From Cytidiella melzeri (taxonomy: Eukaryota; Basidiomycota; Agaricomycetes; Polyporales; Irpicaceae), in assembly GCA_022592445.1 (NCBI GenBank), contig JABYQR010000048.1, positions 1-64,000 of the forward strand: DNA of 64,000 nt, in the 5' to 3' direction. The notes beneath the pieces were generated by a model. The model was not told where the DNA came from, did not search any database, and worked only from the letters and a program-made list of their open reading frames with translations. Positions 20,001 through 30,896 of this stretch are shown here, piece after piece. The first letter of the stretch is position 1; every line of letters begins with the position of its first letter. The position numbers and the translations under genes were made by a program.

Positions 20001-22578
20001 AGAATTGTTTACTTAACAATATCCATCGCAATACCGTACCTAAACTTTGTTCTTCATTGTTAGCTGAAGCTTTCGGAGATCACTTTCATATTGACATCTT
20101 TGGGCCTCTACCCACAGCGTCGATTACTGGTAAACATAAATACTGGTTGACTATCGTCGACAATGCTACTAGATTGTTAGTACTTGCACCACTAGTTACT
20201 AAAGATGACGCCTACACTCAATGGGTCATTTTCTCTACTGAACTTTTGACGCAATATGGTATTCGTGTCAAGATACTTCAAGCCGATAACGACGGTGTCT
20301 TTACCAGTAAAGCTATGACTGCTTACTTGAGAACTCAAGGAACTATACTACGTCTTACTGTACATGATACTCCTCAGCAAAATGGTGTTGCTGAACGTGT
20401 ACATCAAACTATTATGAACTTGATTCGAGTAAACCTGCATACTGCATCTTTACCAAATCGACTTTGGTGGTACGCTGCATTATACGCAATGTATGTGTAC
20501 AATCGTTCTCCTCGTACTATACTTAACTACAAAACTCCTTACTTTAAACGATATGGCACTGATGCTAACCTTGATGGACTTCAAGTCTTCGGTCAGCCGT
20601 GCATCGTATACGACGAATATCGCACAAATAAACTAGCATCTAAGGGTAAAAGGGGAGTCTGGATAGGCTTCGCTGAACACTCTAAAGGTCACTACGTTTA
20701 CTTCGGACAACGTGTCGGAGTTGAACGTAACTTGCAATTTGTTGACTCTACGATACGAATTGAAGGGGAGAAAGAACCAAATGTCGAAAAACTTACTACT
20801 GAAAAACAACTTGAACTTGAGGACAACCCTCATATAGAACCAATGGAAATCGACGAGCCTGACCCTACTGGTCCAAGGCGTTCCAACAGAACTCCTCAAC
20901 TATCGCGTAAAGCTCGTGGTCTAAACTACGACAAAGTAGACACTAGCATTGCTTTCTACTTAACTGAGTTTAACGCTTACTATGCTGAGGACGTCGGTGA
21001 CCCTGTCACTTTCAAAGATGTACTTAATCACCCTCTCAAAGATGATTGGTTTAAGTCTATGAAACTTGAGGTTGATACACTAGAACAACTCGGCACTTGG
21101 GAATACTGTATCCCGCCGCCAAATGCCAACATTACTGGTTCTCGCTTCGTCTACAAGACCAAGTACGAACATGGCAAAGTTACTAAACTCAAATCAAGAC
21201 TTGTTGCGCAAGGATACTCTCAGCGCAATGGTATTGATTACTATGCAAACGACTTGTTCGCTCCAGTCGCGCGCATGAGTTCTATGCGACTCATACTTAC
21301 ACTTGCGGCTTCACTACACTTCGAGATTAACCAACTCGATGTTAAGTCTGCTTACTTATACGGTAAAATTAACGATGATGAAGATCTTTATCTTCGTCCG
21401 CCGCCTGGCGACTTACTGCCCAACTTGCCTAAGGGCTGGGTACTTAAACTACGCAAAACTATCTATGGCCTTAAACAAGCCGGACGTCGCTGGTACAAGG
21501 TACTATGCGATATACTTTTCCAACTCGGACTCAAGCGTTCAGACTATGATAACGCTGTCTTCTACCTTTACAGGGGAGACAAACTAATACTTATACTCGC
21601 TGTTCATGTCGACAATATTACTCTCTGTACTATTACTTCTGTCGTCGCTGAACAATTTGAGATAGCACTTAGACAACATGTCGAAGTAACAAACAGTGGT
21701 ACTATCCACTGGATGCTTGGCATGGAGATTGATTACGACAAAGCCTCTGGTGTTATCAAGCTTTGTCAACGCAATTATATCCAAACTATACTTAAACAAA
21801 ACGACTTTGACCACGATCATACACGCTGTACACCTATGATACACGAGCACAACTTAGCCCCCGTGACTCGAAAGAACCTCGTCAGGACGCTGACGCTATT
21901 AAACAATACATGTCTCTAGTCGGTGGTTTACAATACGTCGCTGACTGTACTCGACCAGACGTTGCATACTGCACTGGTCAACTTGCACGATACTTAGCTG
22001 ACCCTTCTAAGGAACACTTTGCTGCAGCTAAACAGTGTTACCTATACTTGAAGGGAACGTGCGATTACTGGCTTGTCCTAGGAAACCAAGCAACTACTAC
22101 TAATACTTCACTTGTCGGATATGCTGATTCTGACGGTATGACTACATACGGCAATAAACCAATAATGGGCTACACCTTCACATATAATGACTCGCTTATC
22201 TCTTGGTCAAGTAAGCGTGGTTCACTCGTAACACTATCGGTCACCGAAGCCAAATTATATGCCTTAGCGCATGCGTCAACTGAAGCTATATATCTAAAAG
22301 CACTCATTGACGAACTACTTAACTTTACTATGGATCCTGTCAAAATGTATACTGACAGTGCATCAACTATTGCCATTGTTAGCTCACCTGACGAGCAACA
22401 TTCACAACGAACTAAACACTTCGAAATTCGTAAGAATTTCATCAGCGATCGTGTACCCAAGAAGTATATAACTATTCATCACATATCTTCTAACAATCAA
22501 CGTGCTGATACACTTACTAAAGCACTACCTCTCGAAAAACTCAAGCACTTCAATGAACTACTTCATATTCGTGCTTGA
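17074..22578 (+). pseudogene. nested copia gag-pol, multiply broken
   Basis: Gag starts near 17074 and is broken by a TGA at 17359-17361. A 757-bp solo LTR (17563-18319) then interrupts it; beyond it the same frame resumes. A frameshift near 18500 leads into a long frame to 21919, and another near 21860-21910 separates the last part (21910-22578). Seen in order: zinc knuckle CYNCNETGHTTPTC, protease LDTGATIH, integrase (GHLSY, CENCLL, FHIDIFGP, QADNDGVF, NGVAERVH), RT (KSRLVAQGYSQ, QLDVKSAYLYG, HVDN) and RNase H (YADSDGMT, TDSAST, ADTLTKALP). The RT active site reads HVDN where HVDD or YVDD is expected, so a catalytic Asp is lost. It cannot encode a working polyprotein. Confidence 0.92.
17563..18319 (+). 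repeat. solo LTR, family D copy 1, in gag of nested copia
   Basis: 757 bp, TGACACGG...CCATCCATCACA, flanked by CTGAC (17558-17562 and 18320-18324). It is homologous to 25107-25870 and 27574-28324. The TG...CA ends and length suggest a Ty3/gypsy LTR; this is inference because no internal part is attached. A TATA-like TATATATAGAC near 17801 suggests plus-strand orientation. Confidence 0.9.
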
Positions 22579-22585
22579 AGGGGAG

Positions 22586-22755
22586 TGTTCGACTATATTA
22601 ATTAGACGCTCAACGTATGAGCGCCGTAGTTACCGTATATATAACTTACTCTGATCAATGCAACGACATGCACTTTTGATCCCCAACTGCCACTGTGTGA
22701 TCCCTCTCAGTCTTGCTCTCTCAACGCTCTCCTCTACTTTCATAGCCTTCTAACA
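22586..22755 (+). repeat. 3' LTR of nested copia
   Basis: 170 bp from TGTTCGACTA to CTTCTAACA, directly after the purine tract AAGGGGAG and followed by the target duplication CTTTT. It is the uninterrupted reference for the split 5' LTR. Confidence 0.95.
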
Positions 22756-23035
22756 CTTTTTGCTCACCGTTTGGGCTCAATACCACATTTTTTGATCAAT
22801 CCTTTTTTATACATGGAGTATAGTATCTAAAGATTATGTATATAATGAAACAAATGAGTACCTTCTCGTATATGATACATTGTACGCAATCTGTGCTGTC
22901 GCGGCGCTAAGCACCCGTTGCGCGCACCACCACTATTTGGTTTCATTTTGATTTTAGATACTTCCACTTCGTTATACAACCTCAGACTTGTGCTTTTTTT
23001 CATACTACCCACTCTCCCAACCCTAGACCACACCT

Positions 23036-24640
23036 ATGGTGCAGTGTACCCCTATCAAAAAGGCCCGAATTTGGACTCTGCACAATGAAGGTGTCAGTGT
23101 GGCCGACATTCACAAGAAAGTCCCTGTCCACCGGTCCACCATCTATTGCACCATCAAAAACCTATCCCAAAATACCAATTCCTATGCAAAAAAGCTCAAG
23201 ACAGGTTGTCCTTGCATTTTACAAGACTGCAATCTCTGTCACACCACTTTACTTCTGGCACGACAAGAGGCCTGCAACACTACAGGCCTGCAGCGCAAGT
23301 AACAAAGTGGAATATGTGTGTGAGGGGTAGAGGCTGTTAAGCTTTGAAGATGAGTCTTATTATTCTTGCTGCTTCAGCAGCTCTGCTTATATACATGTCT
23401 GTATCTACTTATGTAAGCAACTACTATACATGTCTACTTCAGCTATTCTACTGTATTACTAAGTGCATGACTCATGCATGACTCATGCTATGAATGCATG
23501 ACTCATTGTATGACTAGGCTCAGCACTTGTACCAGAGGCGTACATAATGAGTAAATGATTCATGCTAGTACTTGTCCTCAGGTGTATGCTTTAGGCATCC
23601 TCTGGAGTTGTACTACGTGCTTTCCATGTCATTTCCTATGCTACTAGAACACAGGTGTACATATATGTGCAGTATCCCTATAGTGCTATACTACTTAGTC
23701 TACACAACCCATATCTGTACGTCTCAGCTAATGTGATGGTTACTACTGGAGTTTCCATATACGGCTGCATAATTCCCATATCAAGACTGTGGGAACTCTG
23801 CTACCTTAAAGCGTCCTTGTAATAAGGCATGGGAAACTACATATTATATTATATAGTTTTAACAGCAAGGCATTTCCACACGTGTCTGCCCAAACAATGT
23901 GTCACAACCTTGCAGAGATTGGGCTGAAGGGGTATGTGCATTGACAGAAGCCATTCCTGTCTGTAGCTCAAAAGAACAAGCAGAAGTGGTGGGCTGGACA
24001 TGCAACCAGATGGGGGCAAAAAGAGTGAGGAGTAATGGTGTTCTCAGATGAATCCAAAAACAATCTGTTTGGCTCAGATCACAGGGATTACTGCTGAAGA
24101 AGACAGGGCGAGGAGTTTTTGGACTGGAATGTGCAGAAGACAGTGAAGCACAGGGTGGGAAGTATTGTGGTGTGGGGATGCATCACGTCGAAGAGACAAG
24201 AAAGGCTACATCGGATTGATGGCAAGATGGATGCAAGCCTTTACTGCTCCTTCCTATCAGAGCTGCTGCTGCGCACCTTGGCAGACCAGAATTTGACCTG
24301 CCGAGGGATCATGTTTCAACAGGACAGTTATTCAAAGCACATGTCAAAGCTTGCTACAGCTTGGTTCAAGGAGAACAAGATTGCTGTATTGCCCTGGTGT
24401 CCAAATTCACCCAATATGAATATTGTGAAGAATGTCTGGGACCATCTCAGCCATGAATTACAGGCTCGCAAGCAGCAACTCTTGAATAAAGAGGAGCTGT
24501 GAGAGGCATTTCAGGAGGAGTGGGCTATTTCAAATAATGGGTGTATCAAGGGATTGTATGAGTCTCTCCTCACTTGTGCAGCAGAGCTTATGCAGGCAAA
24601 GGGGTCCCATACTAGTACTAATTTTGCCGGAATTTCTTGA
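23036..24640 (+). pseudogene. Tc1/mariner transposase, broken and interrupted
   Basis: The N-terminal helix-turn-helix region is readable from the ATG at 23036 (KKARIWTLHNEGVSVADIH, then HRSTIYCTIKNL). A frameshift and the solo LTR at 23300-23864 follow. Beyond it the DDE domain is readable with stops: VFSDESKNNLFGSD (first Asp), VVWGCIT, FQQDSYSKH (second Asp) and, 34 residues later, NIVKNVWDHL, where the third catalytic residue should be Glu but is Lys. That spacing is the DD34E type of Tc1. Stops, frameshifts, the insertion and the lost Glu show it is dead. Confidence 0.9.
23300..23864. repeat. solo LTR, family C copy 2, in Tc1 transposase
   Basis: 565 bp, starting TAACAAAGTGG and ending AGTTTTAACA, flanked by GCAAG (23295-23299 and 23865-23869). 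Same family as 16390-16950. The target duplication confirms unusual ends (TA...CA). Confidence 0.88.
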
Positions 24641-25106
24641 CAAAGTTGTACATAGAATAGTCGAGATCATGTGCAATAGTAGTAGTACAACACGCGGGCG
24701 CCTAATGCAGTTTTCGCGCGGATTGTACGTAGTTCCTCGCGCACAACGTCAATAAGACCTTTTTTACTAAGGACACAATTTTTACATGATAACAAATGTG
24801 TGATAACTGTAACCCAAAACTATATGCAAAATTGAGCTCGAACGATGAGAAAAATCTTGCGCGCTCGCGGTGTCACAAGACTTTTTGTCGCTACTGTATA
24901 TATTGCAACTGAACATTTGCATCCTTAATCAACTGTTATTGACATATAAAAGTTTATTTCTGTAGTGTGACCATTTTGTTCAGTATGTCTATCAGTGTGT
25001 ATCCCATTGTGAAACAATGTACGAGCATTGTTATCAATAATATGGCAAGTGAAATGGCTGTCACCATGTAGTTGATTCCACACAAGCTAAATTTCATATC
25101 TACTAG

Positions 25107-25870
25107 TGTCACGGAGACGAAGCTCGACACAACTAATAGGGACACAATGTGGATGACGACAAAGAGGTGGTGGCAGGCTTGAAGCACAATGCTCTCACCA
25201 GCTATCAAACTTTATGCAAGTTGCTAGCCCAGTAAAGACCAAGTTAGTATTTGTACTACCAGCTATATAGTACAAGAGGGGGTGGCTTACCTAGCCCAGT
25301 AAAGACCAAGAGGTTGAGATGGGGGCTAGGAGCGTACATGCAGCTGCTTATATAGACTTCAGGGACCTGCGCACAGACCATGTTGAGGGCAGGCTTTGCA
25401 AGAAGCCGCGTGAACGAAGAACGAAAGAACTACCTAAAGGAGAACAATAGCTATTGTCTAGACCTTGCCAAGAACTCTACTCATGATAGAATCTATCTAA
25501 AAGGAGACCAACTATTGTATTCCATTCCCACACCTGTGAGAACATTCTTCCATAAAGAGAACAATAGGGAAAGAACAAAAGGAGTCCATGTAAATGGTAT
25601 CTATGACGTCAAACCCTAGCTATGGGCTGAGCCATGTGGTTGTATCCATGTGGTCTTACATAAGCTGAGTCACGTGCCAGTGTGCCGTAGCAGCTAGTAA
25701 CATGACCATGTAGAGTGTCTAAGCCACGTGATACGGGCGCTTAATAGACGTGCAAGCAGTTGGTGCAGAGAGGGTTGCAAGCTAGGTTGCAACCGGGTTT
25801 CAAGCTCGTTTCAAGCTAAAAACTAGAGATATAATGCAAAAAATAAGGGCTAGTTGGGCCATCCACAACA
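25107..25870 (+). repeat. solo LTR, family D copy 2
   Basis: 764 bp, TGTCACGG...CCATCCACAACA, flanked by ACTAG (25102-25106 and 25871-25875). It inserted 210 bp right of the dead Tc1 element. A 79-codon frame inside (25380-25619) corresponds to the one in copy 1 and belongs to the LTR. Confidence 0.92.
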
Positions 25871-25875
25871 ACTAG

Positions 25876-26999
25876 CCTGCATAATATGTTCAGATTTGAA
25901 TAAAATGTCATTACCTCTATGATAGTGGGTGCACTTTTTCTTTGATGTGATGTGCCTTAAAGCAATCATCCAGCTGGGAAAAGTTTTCCCGTTACATGAG
26001 CCATTACACTTGATTTATTCTTCCAGCTATTCTTTGTGCAGCACCATAGAGTAGATCTAGCAAATGATTTAATTTCACGTCAAAATATATCACAGTATAT
26101 CACTATAAATTTTAAGCTTGTAACTGGTAAAAGCATATACTCACAAAGTGCTCCTACATTGTTACCAGTGGCATCTCTGAGAGATTTATCTGGTAGATCC
26201 TGATGCAGGCAACCTTGATTAATGGTTATACCATCTTCAATGTCACTATCTCAATATACAGATCTTTAAAGACATCACAAAGCATTGTCAAGTAATTATT
26301 GCCTGTTGGAGTTGATTTTGTTCATTTGTCACTGTCCTTAGTCTTGATGTTGATAAGTGTAGTAAACAAGCTATTATATGCCCAATTATATGATCAACTA
26401 TTCCATTTGAATTCCTTGAAATCAAGTCAATTGGATAGTACTGGGTTCAAATTGATTTTTGTGTCTTATGGGTTTGGTTGAGTATTTGACTTTTTCTTAG
26501 TCCTTTCTACCCTTGTTGAATGATTTTATACCTTCCACCTCACTAAGACGTTTGATTTCAGTTTTGACTTGAGCAGGTACAATCAGTCTACTGTAGCATT
26601 TATATGTTCACTTGGTTGATCTTCCAGTGTATGATTGACTGTCTTATTTGTATTTTATCTCCCTTGGTTTTGTTTGATATTTGCCAGACTGCCTCTTCAA
26701 ACATATCCTCAATGCTGTAAACATCTTTACCATTCCACTTTAACAGTTGTGGCAGAGTTTTAGATATGTATTCTATCCCTCTGGCATGTCAACATGATGA
26801 TATGCAATGATTACCACAAACACCTTTGGGTATTTTTTCATGAATCTCAATCAAGTGATTTTGTCAAGTAGTGCTAAAGCAGCAAATTCCTGTCTTCAAT
26901 TGCCTGACAGTCCTCCTACCGTATGCTTATTTGAGGTCTCATGTAACTCATGTTATGTGATAAGTTCACCCATGAGACAAGCAAGCATCAATGGACTTT
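25876..26999. other. AT-rich region, no gene seen
   Basis: The composition is much more AT-rich than the host genes. Short protein-like stretches can be read on the minus strand (for example KKYPKVFVVIIAYHHVDMPEG near 26770-26840) but frames are broken everywhere. It is probably an old decayed transposon that I cannot name. Confidence 0.4.
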
Positions 27000-27345
27000 T
27001 GTCATTGGTCACAACTTCTGTTACTGATGTGCCCTGTATAACCCACTTTGGTAAGTATTTTTGTTACTGGTACCAATTTTTGTTAGTAAATTGCTCAGCA
27101 TACTTACTGTGTTAAGTAATTGTGTCATTGGTAACAACTTTTGTTACTAATGTGTGTGGTTTACCTACTTTCATAAGTAATCATCTTACTGGTAACAATT
27201 GTTTCACCAATGTGTTTGAAACACTCACTTTGGTAACTAACTTTGTTACTGGTAACAACTTTTGCTACTAATGTGATTGGATTACCCATTTCAGTAAGTG
27301 ATTTTGAGACTGGTAACAACTTTCATTACCAATGTGTTTTGCCGA
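27000..27345. repeat. degenerate tandem repeat, about 58-bp unit
   Basis: Five to six imperfect units share a core like GTTACTGGTAACAACTTTTG, then TTACTAATGTG and a CACTTTGGTAAGTAA-like segment. The GTTACTGGTAAC part is nearly palindromic. The units differ by many substitutions, so the array is old. Open frames across it reflect the repeat, not a gene. Confidence 0.75.
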
Positions 27346-27573
27346 TCTACACTACAAAGAAGTATTCCGACTTCGCGGCATTCCCAAGGAGGTGTTCTCT
27401 GACCGAGGACCCCAGTTTGCAGCGCGCTTCATGTGTGCGCTCTATCACCGCCTGGGCATAGAGACTGGTTTTACAACCGCCTAACATCCGCAAGGAAATG
27501 GCAAAGTCAAACGCAAAAACCAGGATATCGAACAATGCCTACGTCTATTCTGTCAGCTACAACAAGACAACTG
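27340..27573 (+). pseudogene. Ty3/gypsy integrase relic
   Basis: The frame reads VFRLRGIPKEVFSDRGPQF (catalytic Asp block of a gypsy integrase), then RLGIETGFTTA, a stop where Tyr is expected, and HPQGNGKVKRKNQDIEQ, where Lys stands at the catalytic Glu position (usually VERxNQ). It ends abruptly at the family D LTR starting at 27574. Confidence 0.85.
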
Positions 27574-28324
27574 TGTCACGGAGACGGAGCTCGACACAGC
27601 AACCAGGGACACAATGTGGAAGACGACGACGAGGTGGTGGCAGGTGTGTAGCAGAATGCTCTCACCAACTATAAACCTTATTCAGGTAGCTAGCCCAGTA
27701 AAGACCAAGTTAGTATTCTGTCTACCAGCTGTGTAGTACAGAGGGGGTTTGCTTACCTAGCCCAGTAAAGACCAAGAGGTCGAGATGGGGGGCTAGGAGC
27801 GTACATGCAGCAGTATATATAGACTTCAGGGACCTGCGCACAGACCATGTTAAGGGCAGGCTTTGCCAGAAGCCGTGTGAACGAAGAACAATAGAACTAC
27901 CTAAAGGAGAACAATAGCTATTGTCTGGACTCTGCCAACACCTCTACTCATGAGAGAATCTATCTAAAAGGAGACCAGATTGTATTCCATTCCCGCACCT
28001 GTGAGAACACTCTTCCATAAGGAGAACAATAGCAAAAGAAGAATAGGAGTCCATGTGGGTGGTATCTATGACGTCAAACCCTAGCTATGGGCTGAGCCAT
28101 GTGGTTATAGTGATGTGGTCTTACATAAGCTGAGTCACATGCCAGTGTGACGTAGCAGCAAGTAATGTGACCATGTAGAGCATCTAAGCCATGTGATACG
28201 GGTGCTTGATAGACGTGCAAGGGGTTTGTGCAGAGAGGGTTGCAACTGGGTTGCAACCAGGTTTCAAAGGTTAAAACCGGAGGTAAAATGCAAAAAACAA
28301 GGGCTAGTCGGGCCATCCACGACA
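27574..28324 (+). repeat. family D LTR, copy 3, without target duplication
   Basis: 751 bp, TGTCACGG...CCATCCACGACA, homologous to copies 1 and 2. Left flank is AACTG, right flank CGCAC; they do not match. It cuts the gypsy integrase relic on the left, but integrase does not resume on the right. A rearrangement or recombination between two LTRs is likely. Confidence 0.85.
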
Positions 28325-28369
28325 CGCACGGACAGTATATATACAGACTGTCTCTGTATCAAAGCACCT

Positions 28370-28507
28370 CAGAGCTTTTGACCATACTCTGAGATGTAAG
28401 TGTATTGTACTGTACTCATTCTTTGTAAAGTATTGACACTAGGTGTCATAGGTAAATACAGAGCTTTCGACCATACTCTGAGTTTATTGACACTAGGTGT
28501 CATAGGT
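28370..28507. repeat. two short direct repeats
   Basis: CAGAGCTTT(T/C)GACCATACTCTGAG occurs at 28370-28393 and 28459-28482, and ATTGACACTAGGTGTCATAG at 28432 and 28486. The second unit contains a palindromic ACACTAGGTGT. A TATATATACAG motif lies just upstream (28336). This may be part of another LTR. Confidence 0.6.
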
Positions 28508-28600
28508 CGAGTACGTGGCATCCAATAGGTATATCAGAGCCGGCACTTGTGTAGCGCCCTGTGTACAAGAAAGCTCCTCGTGAGGACTTCTTTAGCAGTG

Positions 28601-29470
28601 TTACAAAAGGTCTCCACACCCTTCCTTTTTTATGTCTTCAATCATATCAGTAACTAGCTATCCTTCCTACCTTTGCCAGGGCAATCCAACTCGTCTTTCC
28701 CCCATCATTCTAGTTCCTCATTTTCCCCATTCAACACAGACTATGATTTCATCAGTTCTGTTTACTCTCTGCTATTACTCTGGACCTAACTCCAATCAGT
28801 TACTATTGTCTTGGTTCTACCCCTGGCCTTTCCATGCGAGTCTGTTACCATTTCATTGGGTCCAACCCCATCTATCCCCTACTTCAGGTCCAACCCTGTC
28901 TATCTCCTACTTCAGGTTGAAACTCTCTTCTATTGTTCTTTTGCACATTGTCCTAATGGCTTTTCAGCTCCGGCTCACGGACTCGTAGTTACCGGACTGT
29001 CTTTTGTTTTCCGTATATGGTCGCCTTATTGTTCTTTCATCACGCGGACACATCTGTATCACAGATTTTCCTTTTTGGGTTGCCTGAGGGCTCTATCTTA
29101 TATACCTTCACCCCCGCTCCTGACACTCCATCGTGCTCTTTCTCTTTCGCACCTGGAGTGAGTATTCTTTGTTGTCCCTCACATATGCAATATGCTCACA
29201 GCCTGTACCTGTAGTTAACTCGCTCTGCTCGTGTGTCTTAGGTACAGTCATTATGCTAATCGTGCTCTTTCTCTTTCGCACCTGGATTAACTCGCTCTGC
29301 TCGTGTGTCTTAGGTCCTTACAACGGCAAGTGGGATTACGACTGCGCATCCATCCCTGCCTCTAGACGTGTTGAATACATTCAACCGGCTTTATGTCCAT
29401 CTCTTCATTGTCCTCTGTTCTCATGCCTTGATGGTCTTCTCTCCTATTGACCAGCTGGCATTGCCATTGT
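28601..29470. repeat. pyrimidine-rich repeat R, copy 1, split by a solo LTR
   Basis: Sequence 28601-28948 plus 29399-29470 aligns by eye with 29995-30430: both share CAATCCAACTCGTC, CTATTGTTCT and GTGCCTTGATGGTCT-like blocks in the same order. The solo copia LTR at 28954-29393 interrupts this copy. It is probably an LTR or a non-coding transposon of unknown class. Confidence 0.65.
28954..29393 (+). repeat. solo LTR of the young copia family, opposite strand
   Basis: 440 bp in sense orientation, TAATGGCTTT...CCGGCTTTA, homologous to the LTRs at 10472 and 15534 but on the plus strand and with many substitutions. It is flanked by TGTCC (28949-28953 and 29394-29398). It shows that this LTR family really begins with TA and ends with TA. 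Confidence 0.94.
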
Positions 29471-29994
29471 TTTTGTAACAGTAAGGTTACTACTCACCAG
29501 GTTAGTTGATAAATTGAGGGGATTGGTGTGAGATAGAGAGTAAGAGATGTGGTGAGGGAAGTACTTTGAGGTATTGAGTAGTCCTAGTTCAACAGAGTGG
29601 ATAACTGAGGAGATATGCCCTCAGGAGTGCCTCTATATATACATGAAGGGGAGGACCCCAGCCACTACCCTAAGACTCCTAATACCTAAATAAGTATGCA
29701 AAGTAATCTACCTTACTAAGCATGCCCTATGCCCTAGTGGTGCTACTCCAATAATCAACTAATAGCAATTGTTCCCATGACCTAGTCCCAAGGCTAGACT
29801 TTTCCAGAAGGTTCTAAGAACTATGACATCATCTACTAGAATATACAACACTATGATATCTTAGTTCTAGCATGTTCCACGAGGTTCTAGAGAGTTCTAT
29901 CATGTGATGTACAAATGAGGAAAGGAGCGCATCAGTGCATCAATGGCAAAGTGTGCATTAATCAATAAGTGCCAAAATAAGTGCCCATGTTTTA
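29471..29994. other. intergenic repeat debris, no gene seen
   Basis: No coding content. It contains a TATATATACATG motif (29634-29645) and short inverted stretches around GTAACAGTAAGGTTAC. It may be the remainder of the repeat unit that includes R. Confidence 0.35.
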
Positions 29995-30430
29995 CAAATG
30001 GTCTTAACACTTTACTATTTTCATTTCTTTATCATAATAGTAGCTAGCTATTTCCTTGCCTTTACTTTGACAATCCAACTCGTCCTTTCCCCTTCACTCC
30101 CAATTCCTTGTCATCTCCATTCAACATGGACTATTATGTCACTAACTCTTTCACCTTCTTTATTGTTACTTTGAACCTAACCTCAGCTCTTCCATAACTC
30201 TGTTACTGTTCTACCGGGTTCAACCCTGTCTATTCCCTATCTCGGGTACAATCCCATCTATCTCCTGTTTCAGGTTCAGCCCCTTTTCTATTGTTCTCTG
30301 GCTCATTGTTTACCTTTTGATTGTTCCTTGTTCTTGTGCCTTGATGGTCTCTTCTACCATTGACTTGCCAAAGTAGCTATTGTTCCTTGCCTATTGTTCT
30401 CCCTTCACACTCCTCTGATTTGTTACCATT
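29995..30430. repeat. pyrimidine-rich repeat R, copy 2
   Basis: Uninterrupted copy of the repeat at 28601-29470. The region between its CTATTGTTCT and TGTTCCTTG blocks has no LTR, which confirms that the LTR at 28954 is an insertion. Confidence 0.65.
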
Positions 30431-30824
30431 GCATTGGATCAGTCTGTAAGTAGTTAGGTCAACATGAATATATAGCTGCTAGACATGGGGCTAGAACCTC
30501 AGTCTATTCACTTCGTATCAATAATCCATCATCTGTCTGCCATCGTGCTTGACAACGATTGCGCGGCCCAGACCATTCATCATTCAATGTTGTGTGTACT
30601 TACATCAAGGGGTTCTGACTTGACAACTTGTCTCCTGACAATAGTTGGTCTTAACAAGCAGGACTGCAAATTACCAATTCTTACTCATGTGACATTACTG
30701 TAGCATTAGCAATCTAGTTACAGACATGTATATATACTGCTCCTAGAGAGCAGAAGATTAATAAGACACTTACTCCTAGAGTTAGTTGACTCTCCAGTCA
30801 TCCACTGCACTCATACCTTTCAAA

Positions 30825-30896
30825 CAGGAACTTTACTACCTTGAACCAACCTTGAAATAAGGTGTGGGAAACTACATTATAACATTTAGTTTTCAC
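30825..30896. repeat. decayed family C LTR end
   Basis: AATAAGGTGTGGGAAACTAC followed by an AT-rich end and TAGTTTTCACA matches the right end of the family C copies (AATAAGGCATGGGAAACTAC ... AGTTTTAACA). Upstream similarity fades quickly. Confidence 0.6.

Larger units (their letters stand above)
16274..22755 (+). mobile_element. dead Ty1/copia element nested in Tc1
   Basis: LTRs start TGTTCGACTA and end CCTTCTAACA. The target duplication is CTTTT (16269-16273 and 22756-22760). The 3' LTR is 170 bp; the 5' LTR is 735 bp because a 561-bp solo LTR sits in it. Without its two inner insertions the element is about 5.15 kb. It has a primer site at 17009 and a purine tract AAGGGGAG at 22578-22585. 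Several lesions break the coding region (see the gag-pol entry). The LTRs differ at a few positions, so it is older than the element at 10472. Confidence 0.94.
16229..24896 (+). mobile_element. dead Tc1/mariner element with nested insertions
   Basis: Ends are CAGTAGCGACAAAAAGT (16229) and its inverse ACTTTTTGTCGCTACTG (to 24896), each flanked by TA (16227-16228 and 24897-24898). Removing the copia element (16274-22755 plus 5-bp duplication) and the solo LTR (23300-23864 plus duplication) leaves about 1611 bp, the usual Tc1 length. The copia insertion lies inside the left terminal repeat and the solo LTR inside the transposase gene. Confidence 0.93.
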
